This document shows positions 17,811-25,908 of a DNA stretch of 64,000 bases, piece after piece. The DNA lies in assembly GCA_910588295.1 (NCBI GenBank), contig CAJUQO010000001.1, positions 1 to 64,000 of the forward strand. The letters are read 5' to 3'. The stretch is from an uncultured Lachnospiraceae bacterium (GTDB lineage: Bacteria > Bacillota > Clostridia > Lachnospirales > Lachnospiraceae). The notes under the pieces are model-generated. The model was not told where the DNA came from and did not search any database. It saw only the letters and a list, made by a program, of their open reading frames with translations. Made by a program: the position numbers and the translations under genes. The stretch's first letter is position 1; each line of letters begins with the position of its first letter.

Positions 17811-18476
17811 TTACGCCTCCGCCGCCATCCGTTTCACATACTGCAGCCCTTTCGCCACCGGAGGCAGGCACACGAGGATGACCGTGGCGATCATCTCCGG
17901 CAATATGTAGGTAGCATTATAGCCCAGGGTATAGACCAGCGGATTCATCCCCTCCGGTGCATAAGAAGCAAAATACACATAGCCGGAGATCACATGGCAG
18001 ACATAGCGTCCCGCCATACCGGCCACCAGCCCCGTCATCAGGCCAAACTTCTGTTTATGAAATAAACCGGACAATCCCAGTGCCCCGAAGGCCAGGGGAT
18101 AATCTAGTAGCACCTGCAGGGGCGCGTAGATATAGGGATCAATAATCAGCTGCAGGATACCATAAGCCGCACCGGTCATAAGGCCGATCTTTGCCCCGTA
18201 GAGATACCCGATAAAGCAGATAAAAAACATGCTGAACAGCGTGATCGATCCGCCCATGGGCAGCTTGGCAAATTTGATAAAACTAGTGACAAGAGCCAGC
18301 GCCATGGCCACGGCACAGAACGTAAGCTGTTTCGCGCTCATTTTACGCCGCTCTTTGCCGGACAGCAGCGCGGGCAGAAGCAGGATCAGCAGCATCACCG
18401 CCGCCAGCGCGATATAGCCCGGCGCAGTCAGGTGGTATTCCCAGTTCTCGGCATCATAAGTAAGAAAAAATGACAT
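17811..18476 (-). CDS. thiT: energy-coupled thiamine transporter, substrate-binding subunit
   Basis: Membrane S-component of an ECF-type vitamin transporter that captures thiamine and works with a shared EcfAAT energising module coded elsewhere. The 221-residue protein has about six membrane segments; FAKLPMGGSITLFSMFFI, GYLYGAKIGLMTGAAYGILQ and YILPEMIATVIL are typical of ThiT. The longest frame starts at 18533 within the riboswitch tail; ATG 18476 sits 6-7 bases after GGAGG. A TPP riboswitch lies directly upstream, which confirms the thiamine assignment. Confidence 0.93.
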   Translation of the reverse strand: MSFFLTYDAENWEYHLTAPGYIALAAVMLLILLLPALLSGKERRKMSAKQLTFCAVAMALALVTSFIKFAKLPMGGSITLFSMFFICFIGYLYGAKIGLMTGAAYGILQLIIDPYIYAPLQVLLDYPLAFGALGLSGLFHKQKFGLMTGLVAGMAGRYVCHVISGYVYFASYAPEGMNPLVYTLGYNATYILPEMIATVILVCLPPVAKGLQYVKRMAAEA

Positions 18477-18517
18477 AAAAAACCTCCTTCGGTCACAGAT
18501 CGGACGCTGAAGGAGGG
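18477..18517 (-). promoter_or_regulatory. riboswitch expression platform masking the thiT ribosome binding site
   Basis: On the minus strand CTCCTTC (18509-18516 region) can pair with GAAGGAG (18483-18490), an 18-base loop between them; the second arm contains the thiT ribosome binding site and is followed by six T up to the start codon. The hairpin would hide the ribosome binding site and may also terminate transcription when TPP is bound. Confidence 0.65.
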
Positions 18518-18533
18518 TACTCCCGTGTATCAT

Positions 18534-18615
18534 GCTTCCCTACGCCGGTATTGTCCGGATCAGGTAATAAGGGTCAATCCCATGGATTTCTCAGCCGGTA
18601 AAGGCTCCCCCAGCG
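18534..18615 (-). ncRNA. TPP riboswitch (thi-box)
   Basis: Read on the minus strand the conserved pieces appear in order: CTGGGGGAGCC, CTGAGA, GACCC, ACCTGATCCGGACAATACCG and GCGTAGGGAAGC. This is the thiamine pyrophosphate aptamer. It senses TPP and represses the downstream thiT gene. Confidence 0.96.
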
Positions 18616-18701
18616 AACGTTTTATTTTGTTATCGGAGCCTATGATAAATCCAGACAGGAAAATTGTCAAGAAAAACTTTTATAGAAAAACATCCGCAAA
18701 A

Positions 18702-19400
18702 TCAAAACTCTTTCCTGGCAATTACATGCGTGGACACTCCCAAAGACACCAGAAATCCGGCCACGCACAAGCCAACCGCCAGCAATGCCAGCGCAGTCAC
18801 CCCCCATCCGTTCAAACCGACCAGCCACTGATCCGGGTCAATGCCATACGTTTTCGTCAGTTTACCCAATGCCATAGCTAACAGAATTACCGAAACCACA
18901 ACAACCAAAGCCATCACCTGCTGCATGGCAGCGCCGAATTTATAGCGCAGCGGCAGCAGAACCATATTCAGCAGGAACATCACCATCAAAGCAATCAGGC
19001 CGGACATATATTCTTCCCGCTGTCCAAAACCAACGCGCTGCAGGATATCCAGGCTGCCCGTATGCGACATAATCCCTTTTATCATTGCCGACAGAAAAAA
19101 TGTCGCCAGGGACACAGCAGCGCCCACCGCTAGAAAAAACACCAAAAACAGATATTTACTCAATACATACTGATAACGGCTGACCGGCAGCGTCATCAGA
19201 TAGGCCATGCCGTCGTTTTCCTCATCATAAGCCAAGGTGGACAGGGCCAGCATCCCAAACAACATAATCATAAAGCTCATACCAAAACTGATCGTCGTAT
19301 CCGTTAAAAAAACGTAGATCACACCGATACCCATGGTCGGCAAAATCGCCCTGACATTCCCCAGCATTATATTTATATCTTTGACCAACAGCCCTTTCAT
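18702..19400 (-). CDS. ABC-2 type transporter permease
   Basis: A 232-residue integral membrane protein with about six hydrophobic segments (GIGVIYVFLTDTTISFGMSF; YLFLVFFLAVGAAVSLATFF; VMALVVVVSVILLAMALG). LSTLAYDEENDGMAYLMTLPVSR is a typical ABC-2 cytoplasmic loop. Its ATG overlaps the stop of the ATPase gene by 4 bases, so the two form one exporter. Together with a YtrA-like GntR gene upstream the operon resembles the ytrAB type, which responds to cell-wall-active compounds in Bacillus; the substrate here is unknown. Confidence 0.83.
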   Translation of the reverse strand: MKGLLVKDINIMLGNVRAILPTMGIGVIYVFLTDTTISFGMSFMIMLFGMLALSTLAYDEENDGMAYLMTLPVSRYQYVLSKYLFLVFFLAVGAAVSLATFFLSAMIKGIMSHTGSLDILQRVGFGQREEYMSGLIALMVMFLLNMVLLPLRYKFGAAMQQVMALVVVVSVILLAMALGKLTKTYGIDPDQWLVGLNGWGVTALALLAVGLCVAGFLVSLGVSTHVIARKEF

Positions 19401-20242
19401 GCTCTTTCCTCCTTCACCATCATCAGGATTACCTCGTCTATACTGCCCTTCTCCACTACCATACGGGGATAATTGTCCAAATAATACTGCTTATGGCCGG
19501 TCAGACACTGCCAGCCGAAGGGTGTCCTTTTCTTTTTAAGCAGATATTGCTGATCCATAGCTGCCATCTCCTCATCGCTGACCTTCAAAATACCATAGCT
19601 GTCCAGAAGTACATCCGTATCCTCGTGAAGAATGATCCGTCCCCCGTCAATCATATAAATATCGTCGCAGAATCCTTCCAGGTCGCTGGAAATATGGGAA
19701 CTGACCAGGATCGCCCTGTCTTCCCGCATATGCTCCCGCAAAAGATCCAAAAGCCCGTCCCGGGCCACCACATCCAAACCCGACGTAGGTTCATCCAGGA
19801 TCAAGATCCGCGGTGAATAGCTCAGCACGCTCAACAGCTTCAATTTCGCCCGCATACCCGTGGAAAACTCCTTTGTTTTCTGCCCCATGGGCAGTCCAAA
19901 CCGTTCACAATAAGACAGAAAACGCCCTCTGTCAAACTTTTCGTACAACCCTGCCAGCACCGGGATCAGCTGCTTCACGGTGAGGCAGCCGCTGAACGCG
20001 TACCCCGGGAAGACCACGCCGATCTCCTGCTTATCCCGGGCCGTTAATGTATTCCAGGGTTTCCCCAATACCTCTATGCTCCCTCCGTCCAGCCGGATCA
20101 GATCCATAATCGCTTTAAAAGCCGTGCTTTTCCCTGCGCCGTTGGCTCCGATGAGTCCGGTTACACAGCCCGGCTTTACCTCAAGGGAACAATCCAGCCG
20201 AAAACGCCCATAGCTTTTCTGTACATTTTTCAATCGAATCAT
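19397..20242 (-). CDS. ABC transporter ATP-binding protein
   Basis: A 281-residue ATPase with Walker A GANGAGKST, the Q-loop in VFPGYAFSG, a signature in EFSTGMRAKLKLL (the first residues FSTGM replace the usual LSGGQ, common in this ABC-2 class), Walker B ILILDEPTSGLD and the switch histidine in VSSHISSDLE. It powers the ABC-2 permease coded by the overlapping next gene. It starts 2 bases after the GntR regulator stop, so the three genes are one operon. Confidence 0.9.
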   Translation of the reverse strand: MIRLKNVQKSYGRFRLDCSLEVKPGCVTGLIGANGAGKSTAFKAIMDLIRLDGGSIEVLGKPWNTLTARDKQEIGVVFPGYAFSGCLTVKQLIPVLAGLYEKFDRGRFLSYCERFGLPMGQKTKEFSTGMRAKLKLLSVLSYSPRILILDEPTSGLDVVARDGLLDLLREHMREDRAILVSSHISSDLEGFCDDIYMIDGGRIILHEDTDVLLDSYGILKVSDEEMAAMDQQYLLKKKRTPFGWQCLTGHKQYYLDNYPRMVVEKGSIDEVILMMVKEERA

Positions 20243-20244
20243 GC

Positions 20245-20619
20245 TTACAAATCCTCCAAAATCAGATGAAACAATTCGCGGATCTCCTGATCCGTCATGT
20301 GACAGCTTCTGCCTTTCCTTATGGCCATTTCCAGATCGGCTTCTACCTCTTTCTTTTGTTCCTCCAGGATCAGCCCGCCGCTCACACCGGCCACAAAGCT
20401 GCCCTTACCGTGCACAGTAACGACAAAACCGGCCTGCTCCAGATGATCGTAAGCTTTCTTCACGGTCAACGCGCTGATCTTCAGCTCCTTTGACAGAGCC
20501 CGGACAGAAGGGAGCATTGTCTGCGCTTTCAGCGAGCCGTCCAGAACCATTCCCTTGATCTGTTCCACGATCTGTTCGTAGATCGGCTGCATCGAGCTGT
20601 TGTTAATGATAATCCGCAT
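20245..20619 (-). CDS. GntR-family (YtrA-like) transcriptional regulator
   Basis: A 124-residue regulator. The N-terminal winged helix reads SMQPIYEQIVEQIKGMVLDG, then MLPSVRALSKELKISALTVKKAYDHLEQAGFV, the standard GntR DNA-binding domain. The short helical tail and lack of an effector domain place it in the YtrA subgroup, which usually represses its own ABC operon. It is the first gene before the ATPase and permease. A long perfect palindrome covers its promoter; see the next entry. Confidence 0.92.
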   Translation of the reverse strand: MRIIINNSSMQPIYEQIVEQIKGMVLDGSLKAQTMLPSVRALSKELKISALTVKKAYDHLEQAGFVVTVHGKGSFVAGVSGGLILEEQKKEVEADLEMAIRKGRSCHMTDQEIRELFHLILEDL

Positions 20620-20642
20620 ACTATGTACCCTCCTTTATAAAC

Positions 20643-20690
20643 AGTATATAACAGCATATATCAGTTGTCAACTGTTATATGCTGTTATAT
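20643..20690 (-). promoter_or_regulatory. promoter and palindromic operator of the GntR-ABC operon
   Basis: On the minus strand TTGACA (20666-20671) and TATACT (20643-20648) are 17 bases apart. The 15-base arms ATATAACAGCATATA (20646-20660) and TATATGCTGTTATAT (20676-20690) form a perfect inverted repeat around a CAGTTG/CAACTG core that contains the -35 box. The position over the promoter suggests autorepression by the GntR protein. Confidence 0.85.
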
Positions 20691-20850
20691 TAAAAAACAT
20701 CGGCAGACCGCACACTCAGGTACAGCCGTCCCGACTATGGAACAGAAAAAAGGGAAACTAATTGCAATTTAGACTGGCCACTGTACCGGCGGCCTGGTAC
20801 AATACATCTTGATAAAATGAAAGGACTGGCAAAAAGGAGATCATGGATCT

Positions 20851-22428
20851 ATGAAACCGAGAAAAAAAATCTATCTGTATTCTATTATAATCATAGCGCT
20901 GGTCTACCTCGCCCTGCTGGCCATCCTCTACTGTTCGGAATCCTCCGACAGCAATGCTGTGATCCGGACATTCGGGGATGCCTTCTGGTATTCGTTAGTG
21001 ACACTGACCACGGTGGGATATGGCGACCTGATACCGGTGACGCCTCTAGGACATGTGGTAGGAATAATTTTTTTACTTTTGTCCGCCGGAATTATGGTAA
21101 CTCTGCTGGGAGCCGTACTGTCCTTTATCGCCAGTGAGGGGATGCCGTTTCTCATGCTCAGCCTGCAGCGCCATAAAAACTGGTACTATTTTGCAGACTG
21201 CGAAGTAGAATCCGATGCACTCGCCGCTAATATCTACAGAGAGGACCCTGACGCGCTGATCATTTACGGCGAAAAGCCAGGCAGCCAGAGCGATACTCCC
21301 CACTACCCCTGTGTATATCTGAGTATTTCTCCGGATAAAATTGTGGCGAAAAAGAAAAACGTCGGCACAAAATGTAAAATATTTCTGATGAAGGAAAATG
21401 ATATCGGCGTAAACCGACGGGCCGCCAACCTGCATAATCTGCCGGTGGAGGTCTATGCCCGTACCACAAACGGCCAGGATAAGCTCTCCGGCAACATTAC
21501 CTTCTTCCACAGTTATGAGTGCTGCGCGAGACAGTACTGGCGCTCCAAACCGTTATGCAGGCATGAGAGTTCCATCGTGCTCATTGGTTTTGGAAACTAT
21601 GGGCGCAGTATCCTGGAGCGGGCCATATTGACCAATATCATTTCCACAGAACAGCATGTGACCTACCACATTTTCGGCGACGCCGGGGAATTTCTTGCCA
21701 TACATTACCGTCTGGGCGAGCTGTTCTCCCTGAACACAGAATCAGGAACGAGAGACGCCCTGATATTCCATGAAGAGGCCTGGGCCAAGAACCATGCTAT
21801 TCTGGAGCGGGCCGACCGCATTATTATCTGCGAGGACGACGAGCAAAACGGCTGGAGCATTTTCTGGACATTGAATAAATACTATCAGATCTCCGGCCGT
21901 ATTGACCTGCGCAGCAGCTGGAAGGTGCCTGGAATATCCTATTTCGGGGCAAATGAGGATATCTACACGCCCCAGCAGATCATCCGCACGGTTTTAAACA
22001 AAGCGGCCATCATGATCAATGATATTTTCCGCAGATCCGTCTCCTATCCCACACTTGACTGGAATGAGCTGGATGATCTTCACCAACAGTCCAAGATCGT
22101 TGCGGCGGATCATCTTCTAATGAAAACCAGGATCCTGCTGCGGGATGAGACGATCACGGAACTCAGCGCGTATCTGGTGAAAAAGGCATACGACCGGTAT
22201 TGTTATGATACTTCATCAAAGTCTATAAAAGAAATGTACCGCAAACTGGATCATATGCGGTGGCTCCGCTTCTATATTTTTTATAACTGGAGCTATGGCC
22301 CTGTCCGCGACGATACAGCCAGGCAGCATCCGATGCTGTGTCCCTATGAGGATCTGACCCCGGAACAAAAGCAGGAACGGGATGCCGCCTGGGAACTGAT
22401 GGGGATTATTTCTACAGAACTGGAATAA
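20851..22428 (+). CDS. two-TM potassium channel with RCK-like region and RyR domain
   Basis: A 525-residue ion channel. Membrane segments are at about residues 8-28 and 67-93, with the K+ selectivity filter TTVGYGD at 53-59 between them. The cytoplasmic part has a degenerate first nucleotide-binding region and a clearer Rossmann motif VLIGFGNYGRSI near residue 248, as in RCK/TrkA-N gating domains. The last about 70 residues (HMRWLRFYIF, NWSYGPVRDD, HPMLCPYEDLTPEQK) match the ryanodine-receptor (RyR) repeat pattern. A ligand-gated K+ channel is therefore likely. AAGGAGA at 20834-20840 precedes ATG 20851; a three-codon reading frame at 20843 overlaps this start. It is monocistronic and followed by a terminator. 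Confidence 0.85.
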   Translation: MKPRKKIYLYSIIIIALVYLALLAILYCSESSDSNAVIRTFGDAFWYSLVTLTTVGYGDLIPVTPLGHVVGIIFLLLSAGIMVTLLGAVLSFIASEGMPFLMLSLQRHKNWYYFADCEVESDALAANIYREDPDALIIYGEKPGSQSDTPHYPCVYLSISPDKIVAKKKNVGTKCKIFLMKENDIGVNRRAANLHNLPVEVYARTTNGQDKLSGNITFFHSYECCARQYWRSKPLCRHESSIVLIGFGNYGRSILERAILTNIISTEQHVTYHIFGDAGEFLAIHYRLGELFSLNTESGTRDALIFHEEAWAKNHAILERADRIIICEDDEQNGWSIFWTLNKYYQISGRIDLRSSWKVPGISYFGANEDIYTPQQIIRTVLNKAAIMINDIFRRSVSYPTLDWNELDDLHQQSKIVAADHLLMKTRILLRDETITELSAYLVKKAYDRYCYDTSSKSIKEMYRKLDHMRWLRFYIFYNWSYGPVRDDTARQHPMLCPYEDLTPEQKQERDAAWELMGIISTELE

Positions 22429-22437
22429 GTGTAAGAG

Positions 22438-22465
22438 CAGCCCTCCAGGGGCTGCCCTTTTTACG
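22438..22465 (+). terminator. intrinsic terminator after the K+ channel gene
   Basis: GCAGCCC pairs with GGGCTGC around a short loop (22438-22456) and is followed by CCTTTTT, about 10 bases after the stop codon. Confidence 0.85.
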
Positions 22466-22489
22466 CATATACCATGTCATCATTTCATG

Positions 22490-23344
22490 CTATTTTTCAT
22501 CTCGGGTTCTTCTCTTTATCCACCGAACTGCCAGTTCCAGCCAGCCGGCCACGTCCGGCTGCATGCGGGAGGGCGTGTTCCCCGTCACCTCGTCACAGAG
22601 GGCCAGGCCATGTTCTCCCTTCTCATAAATATGCAGTTCCAGAGGGATCCCCGCCCGGCGCAGGGCCATGGCGAAAAGCATGGCATTTTCCACCGGCACC
22701 GTCTCATCCTCTCCCGTATGCCACACAACGGCCGGCGCCGTCTGCTCCGTCACCTGTTTCTCCAGAGAAACCAGATCCAGAAGATCCTGTCCCGGATCCG
22801 GCCCCAGCAGCATCTCAAAGGATTCCCTGTGACCGTATGGGCCGGAGGAGATCACCGGATAGGCCAGGATCATACCGTCCGGCCGCCAGCTTCCCTCCGG
22901 AAGTCCCAGTTTCCCGCCCAAAAGATCCCGCAGAAAAGCCCGGTCATGCAATGTCCCCAGGCTGGCGCACAGATGTCCGCCGGCAGAAAAGCCGCAGAGA
23001 TAAATGTTCCCGGGATCTATATGCCATTCTGCCGCCCGCTTCCGGATCAGGGCCACCGCCGCCCCCAGCTCCGCCAGAGCGCAGGGGAAGCGGGCCGGAG
23101 TACTGTACTGCAGCACAAAAGCCTGCATCCCCCGGGCCAGAAACCGCAAGGCTGCCGGCTCACCCTCCCGGACGGATTTGCGGGCATAACACCCGCCGGG
23201 ACAGATAATAACCGCCGGCCGCCACTCGCTGCCTTTCAGGCTCTCGCTGGCATCCAGCAGATACGACTGGAGCACGGCGTTCTCGGATAGATCATCTGCA
23301 CATCCTGTTTTTTTAATGTCAATGGGTATTTCTGTATATCGCAT
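22490..23344 (-). CDS. alpha/beta-hydrolase, acetyl-esterase type
   Basis: A 284-residue cytosolic esterase. PGGCY at 49-53 supplies the oxyanion hole, LCGFSAGGHL contains the nucleophile Ser120, DETVPV supplies the acid and GEHGLAL the histidine near the C-terminus. This pattern fits BD-FAE-like and acetyl-xylan esterases that remove acetyl groups from plant polysaccharide fragments; the true substrate is not shown. It has no signal peptide, so it would act on imported oligosaccharides. It is followed upstream by the small Cys-rich gene on the same strand with a 50-base gap, possibly one transcript. Confidence 0.85.
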   Translation of the reverse strand: MRYTEIPIDIKKTGCADDLSENAVLQSYLLDASESLKGSEWRPAVIICPGGCYARKSVREGEPAALRFLARGMQAFVLQYSTPARFPCALAELGAAVALIRKRAAEWHIDPGNIYLCGFSAGGHLCASLGTLHDRAFLRDLLGGKLGLPEGSWRPDGMILAYPVISSGPYGHRESFEMLLGPDPGQDLLDLVSLEKQVTEQTAPAVVWHTGEDETVPVENAMLFAMALRRAGIPLELHIYEKGEHGLALCDEVTGNTPSRMQPDVAGWLELAVRWIKRRTRDEK

Positions 23345-23394
23345 GGTCTCCTCCCTGTGGGAATCTATAAAACTATCAGCATTTCATCCGGCTC

Positions 23395-23706
23395 TCAGAC
23401 AAACGTCAGTGAAACGTCCCTGGGCAGCGCCAGATTGCATTCCGCCTCAATACATTTCAGTACCGCGGACGGCATGGGACAGGCGCCGTGCTGCAGCTCC
23501 CCGGCGGCCTCATAGACCGGCCCCTCCCCCGGCTTGACAAAACAGGCCTCATAAGCGTCCACAGGCTGTTCCAAAGCGGCTACCATTCTCTGCACGGCCG
23601 GACATTGGGACTCTACCTGGACCGTCGCTTCCATACCGTCTTCTGACTCCACCGTGATCAGGGCCTCCAGCCCGCATACCCCCGGACAGACTTTTAATTT
23701 TTTCAT
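23395..23706 (-). CDS. small cysteine-rich protein (DUF6951-like)
   Basis: A 103-residue protein that starts MKKLKVCPGVCGLEALITVE, continues with SQCPAVQRM, and ends with CPMPSAVLKCIEAECNLALP. Eight cysteines in spaced CPxxC, CP and CPxP patterns suggest metal or Fe-S binding or a redox role. The pattern recalls the DUF6951 family from memory; no function is established. It lies ahead of the esterase gene with a short gap. A ribosome binding site GAGGAGG precedes the ATG. Confidence 0.75.
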   Translation of the reverse strand: MKKLKVCPGVCGLEALITVESEDGMEATVQVESQCPAVQRMVAALEQPVDAYEACFVKPGEGPVYEAAGELQHGACPMPSAVLKCIEAECNLALPRDVSLTFV

Positions 23707-23868
23707 CTGTACACATCCTCCTCTGTTTTAAACCTGATAGCTGTATTTTATCCTATCCGGAAGAAGCTGTGAAGTATTTATTACATAAAACGCCAATTTG
23801 TATAATTTCCCGGTAAACATTTCCTCCATTCCACATACTGTAGTAATAAAAAGAGAAACTCAACATCT

Positions 23869-25704
23869 ATGGCTATCGGTTATCTTTCCATACAGGCGCG
23901 GACGGCCCACGACGCCGTCCCCCTCGAAGGCGTACGGATCACTGTCCTGGACAGCCAGGGAAATACAATCTACGATCTCACTACAGATGAAAGCGGACAG
24001 ACACAGCCCGTTCCTCTGGAAACCCTCGACAAAGACTTTTCGCAAAATCCCTGGTTTTCCGAAGTACCCTATATCAGTTACAGCGTGCTGGCCCAGGCGC
24101 CCGGCTTCAACACGCTGTACATCTCGGATATTCCCATTTTCGACGGGGAGACAGCCACCCTGCCAGTCTCCCTGGAACCTATGCTGGAACGGCAGCAGGA
24201 ACCCTCCCAGGAAGCGATCTCCATCGGGCCGCCCGCCATCGCTTTCCCGGAGACCCGCCGGCAGGAGGGCCTTCTGGATCAGTCCCGCGTACTCCGCCAG
24301 GTGGTCATCCCCAATCCCATCACCGTACACCTCGGCGCGCCTTCTTCCTCCGCCGCCAACGTTCAGGTGCCCTTTGTGGATTACATCAAAAATGTGGCCA
24401 GCAGCGAAATCTATCCCACCTGGCCCGACGCGGCATTGCGGGCAAACATTTATGCCATCATTACTTTTGCGCTGAACCGTGTATACACGGAGTGGTATCA
24501 GAGCCGCGGTTACAATTTCGACATCACCAACAATACCGCCTATGACCAGTACTATGTCAAAGGCCGTCCCATTTATGACTCCATCAGCAGGATCGTGGAT
24601 GAAATATTCAACGAATATGTTCGCAGGCAGGGACAGAACGCCCCCTATTTCACTTCTTTCTGCAACGGCACCACGGCCACCTGCCCCGGCATGTCCCAGT
24701 GGGGCACCGTGGATCTGGCCAATCAGGGACGCTCTGCCCTACAGATCCTGCGCTCCTACTATCCCAATGATATAGAGATTGCGGAAACCAATATCATCAC
24801 CAGCGTGACCTCCTCCTATCCCGGTACCGCCCTCCGGGCGGGCAGCAGAGGGCTGGACGTGGAAACTATACAGACCTACCTGAACCGGATACGCCGGAAT
24901 TACCCCGCCATCCCGGCCATCACCGACGATACCGGCAGCTTCGGAAATTCCACCCAGGCCGCCGTGACCCAGTTTCAGCGTATCTTTAACCTGTCTCCCG
25001 ACGGCATTGTGGGCAAGGCTACCTGGTACAAAATCTCCAGTATTTATACCGCCGTAACCCGGCTGGCAGAGCTGGACAGCGAGGGTAATTCCCTGGGAAT
25101 CGGAACCGTCCCGCCAGGAAGCACGCTCCGCCAGGGCTCCCGTGGGCAGGACGTCATCACACTCCAGTACCTTCTGAACATGATCGCGGAATTCTACCCG
25201 GACGTCCCTGCCCCGGCCCAGGACGGAATCTTCGGCAACCAGACTGCCCAGGCCGTAACAGCATTCCAGAGAGCCAGACAGCTAAATCCCGACGGCATAG
25301 TGGGCCCCCTCACCTGGCAGGCCCTGTACGATACCTATTACGGGATCGAAAACAATATTCCCTCACCGGGGCCGGGTCAGCCCTCCACACCGGGCCAGAA
25401 CACGATCCGCTATGTGGTCCAGGCCGGAGACAGCCTCTGGCTGATCGCCCAGCGTTACCAGACCACCGTAAACGAAATCAAATCCTTGAACGGACTTACC
25501 GGCGACCGGCTCTCCATCGGGCAGGTGCTGCAGATTCCCGTCCCCCAGGGCGGCTCTTTCCTTACCTACACGGTAAAATCCGGCGACAGCCTCTGGAAAC
25601 TGGCCCAAACCTACAAAACCACAGTGGACGCCATCAAACGCGCCAACAATCTGACCAGCGATATGCTGAGTATCGGCCAGGTACTGCGGATTCCGCTGGC
25701 CTGA
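23869..25704 (+). CDS. SpoIID-like protein with two peptidoglycan-binding and two LysM domains
   Basis: A 611-residue protein. Residues about 5-110 are a carboxypeptidase-regulatory/Ig-like beta domain (LEGVRITVLDSQGNTIYDL). About 185-300 resembles the SpoIID domain: WPDAALRANIYAIITFALNR, AYDQYYVKGR, GMSQWGTVDLANQGRSALQIL, YYPNDIEI. Two peptidoglycan_binding_1 repeats follow (about 325-400 and 420-495; GSRGLDVETIQTYL, GSRGQDVITLQYLL, each ending DGIVG), then two LysM repeats (about 510-555 and 565-611; VQAGDSLWLIAQRY, VKSGDSLWKLAQTY). There is no signal peptide, as for spore coat or cortex proteins made in the mother cell. A TATAAT is at 23801-23806; the ribosome binding site is weak. The gene stands alone. 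Confidence 0.85.
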   Translation: MAIGYLSIQARTAHDAVPLEGVRITVLDSQGNTIYDLTTDESGQTQPVPLETLDKDFSQNPWFSEVPYISYSVLAQAPGFNTLYISDIPIFDGETATLPVSLEPMLERQQEPSQEAISIGPPAIAFPETRRQEGLLDQSRVLRQVVIPNPITVHLGAPSSSAANVQVPFVDYIKNVASSEIYPTWPDAALRANIYAIITFALNRVYTEWYQSRGYNFDITNNTAYDQYYVKGRPIYDSISRIVDEIFNEYVRRQGQNAPYFTSFCNGTTATCPGMSQWGTVDLANQGRSALQILRSYYPNDIEIAETNIITSVTSSYPGTALRAGSRGLDVETIQTYLNRIRRNYPAIPAITDDTGSFGNSTQAAVTQFQRIFNLSPDGIVGKATWYKISSIYTAVTRLAELDSEGNSLGIGTVPPGSTLRQGSRGQDVITLQYLLNMIAEFYPDVPAPAQDGIFGNQTAQAVTAFQRARQLNPDGIVGPLTWQALYDTYYGIENNIPSPGPGQPSTPGQNTIRYVVQAGDSLWLIAQRYQTTVNEIKSLNGLTGDRLSIGQVLQIPVPQGGSFLTYTVKSGDSLWKLAQTYKTTVDAIKRANNLTSDMLSIGQVLRIPLA

Positions 25705-25780
25705 CGACTCCGCGGCAGACTGCCCGGATATGTGCGTATGCTCTCCGCTATCCTGTGTATTTTTGCAAACTGTCAAAAAA

Positions 25781-25812
25781 GGGGCTGCACGAAGTTATTC
25801 GTGCGATGCCCC
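25781..25812 (-). terminator. terminator of the URO-D/GPH/PucR operon
   Basis: GGGGC-TGCACGAA pairs with TTCGTGC-GATGCCCC across a 4-6-base loop; on the minus strand it is followed by six T. It lies about 100 bases after the PucR-type gene stop and also faces the end of the SpoIID-like gene. Confidence 0.85.
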
Positions 25813-25908
25813 TTTCCCGGCCAGCAGTCACTAACTGATCTTTTGCACACCCGGCATTCCGTCCATCAGGGGAACTTTTTATCCGTAGATTTACCTCAAC
25901 GGAGAAAC

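Noticed and set aside
16529-17881. 450-codon plus-strand open frame over the HEPN and ParA-like genes
   Set aside because: The minus-strand genes have conserved motifs and ribosome binding sites; the plus frame is rich in His/Pro/Ser and has none.
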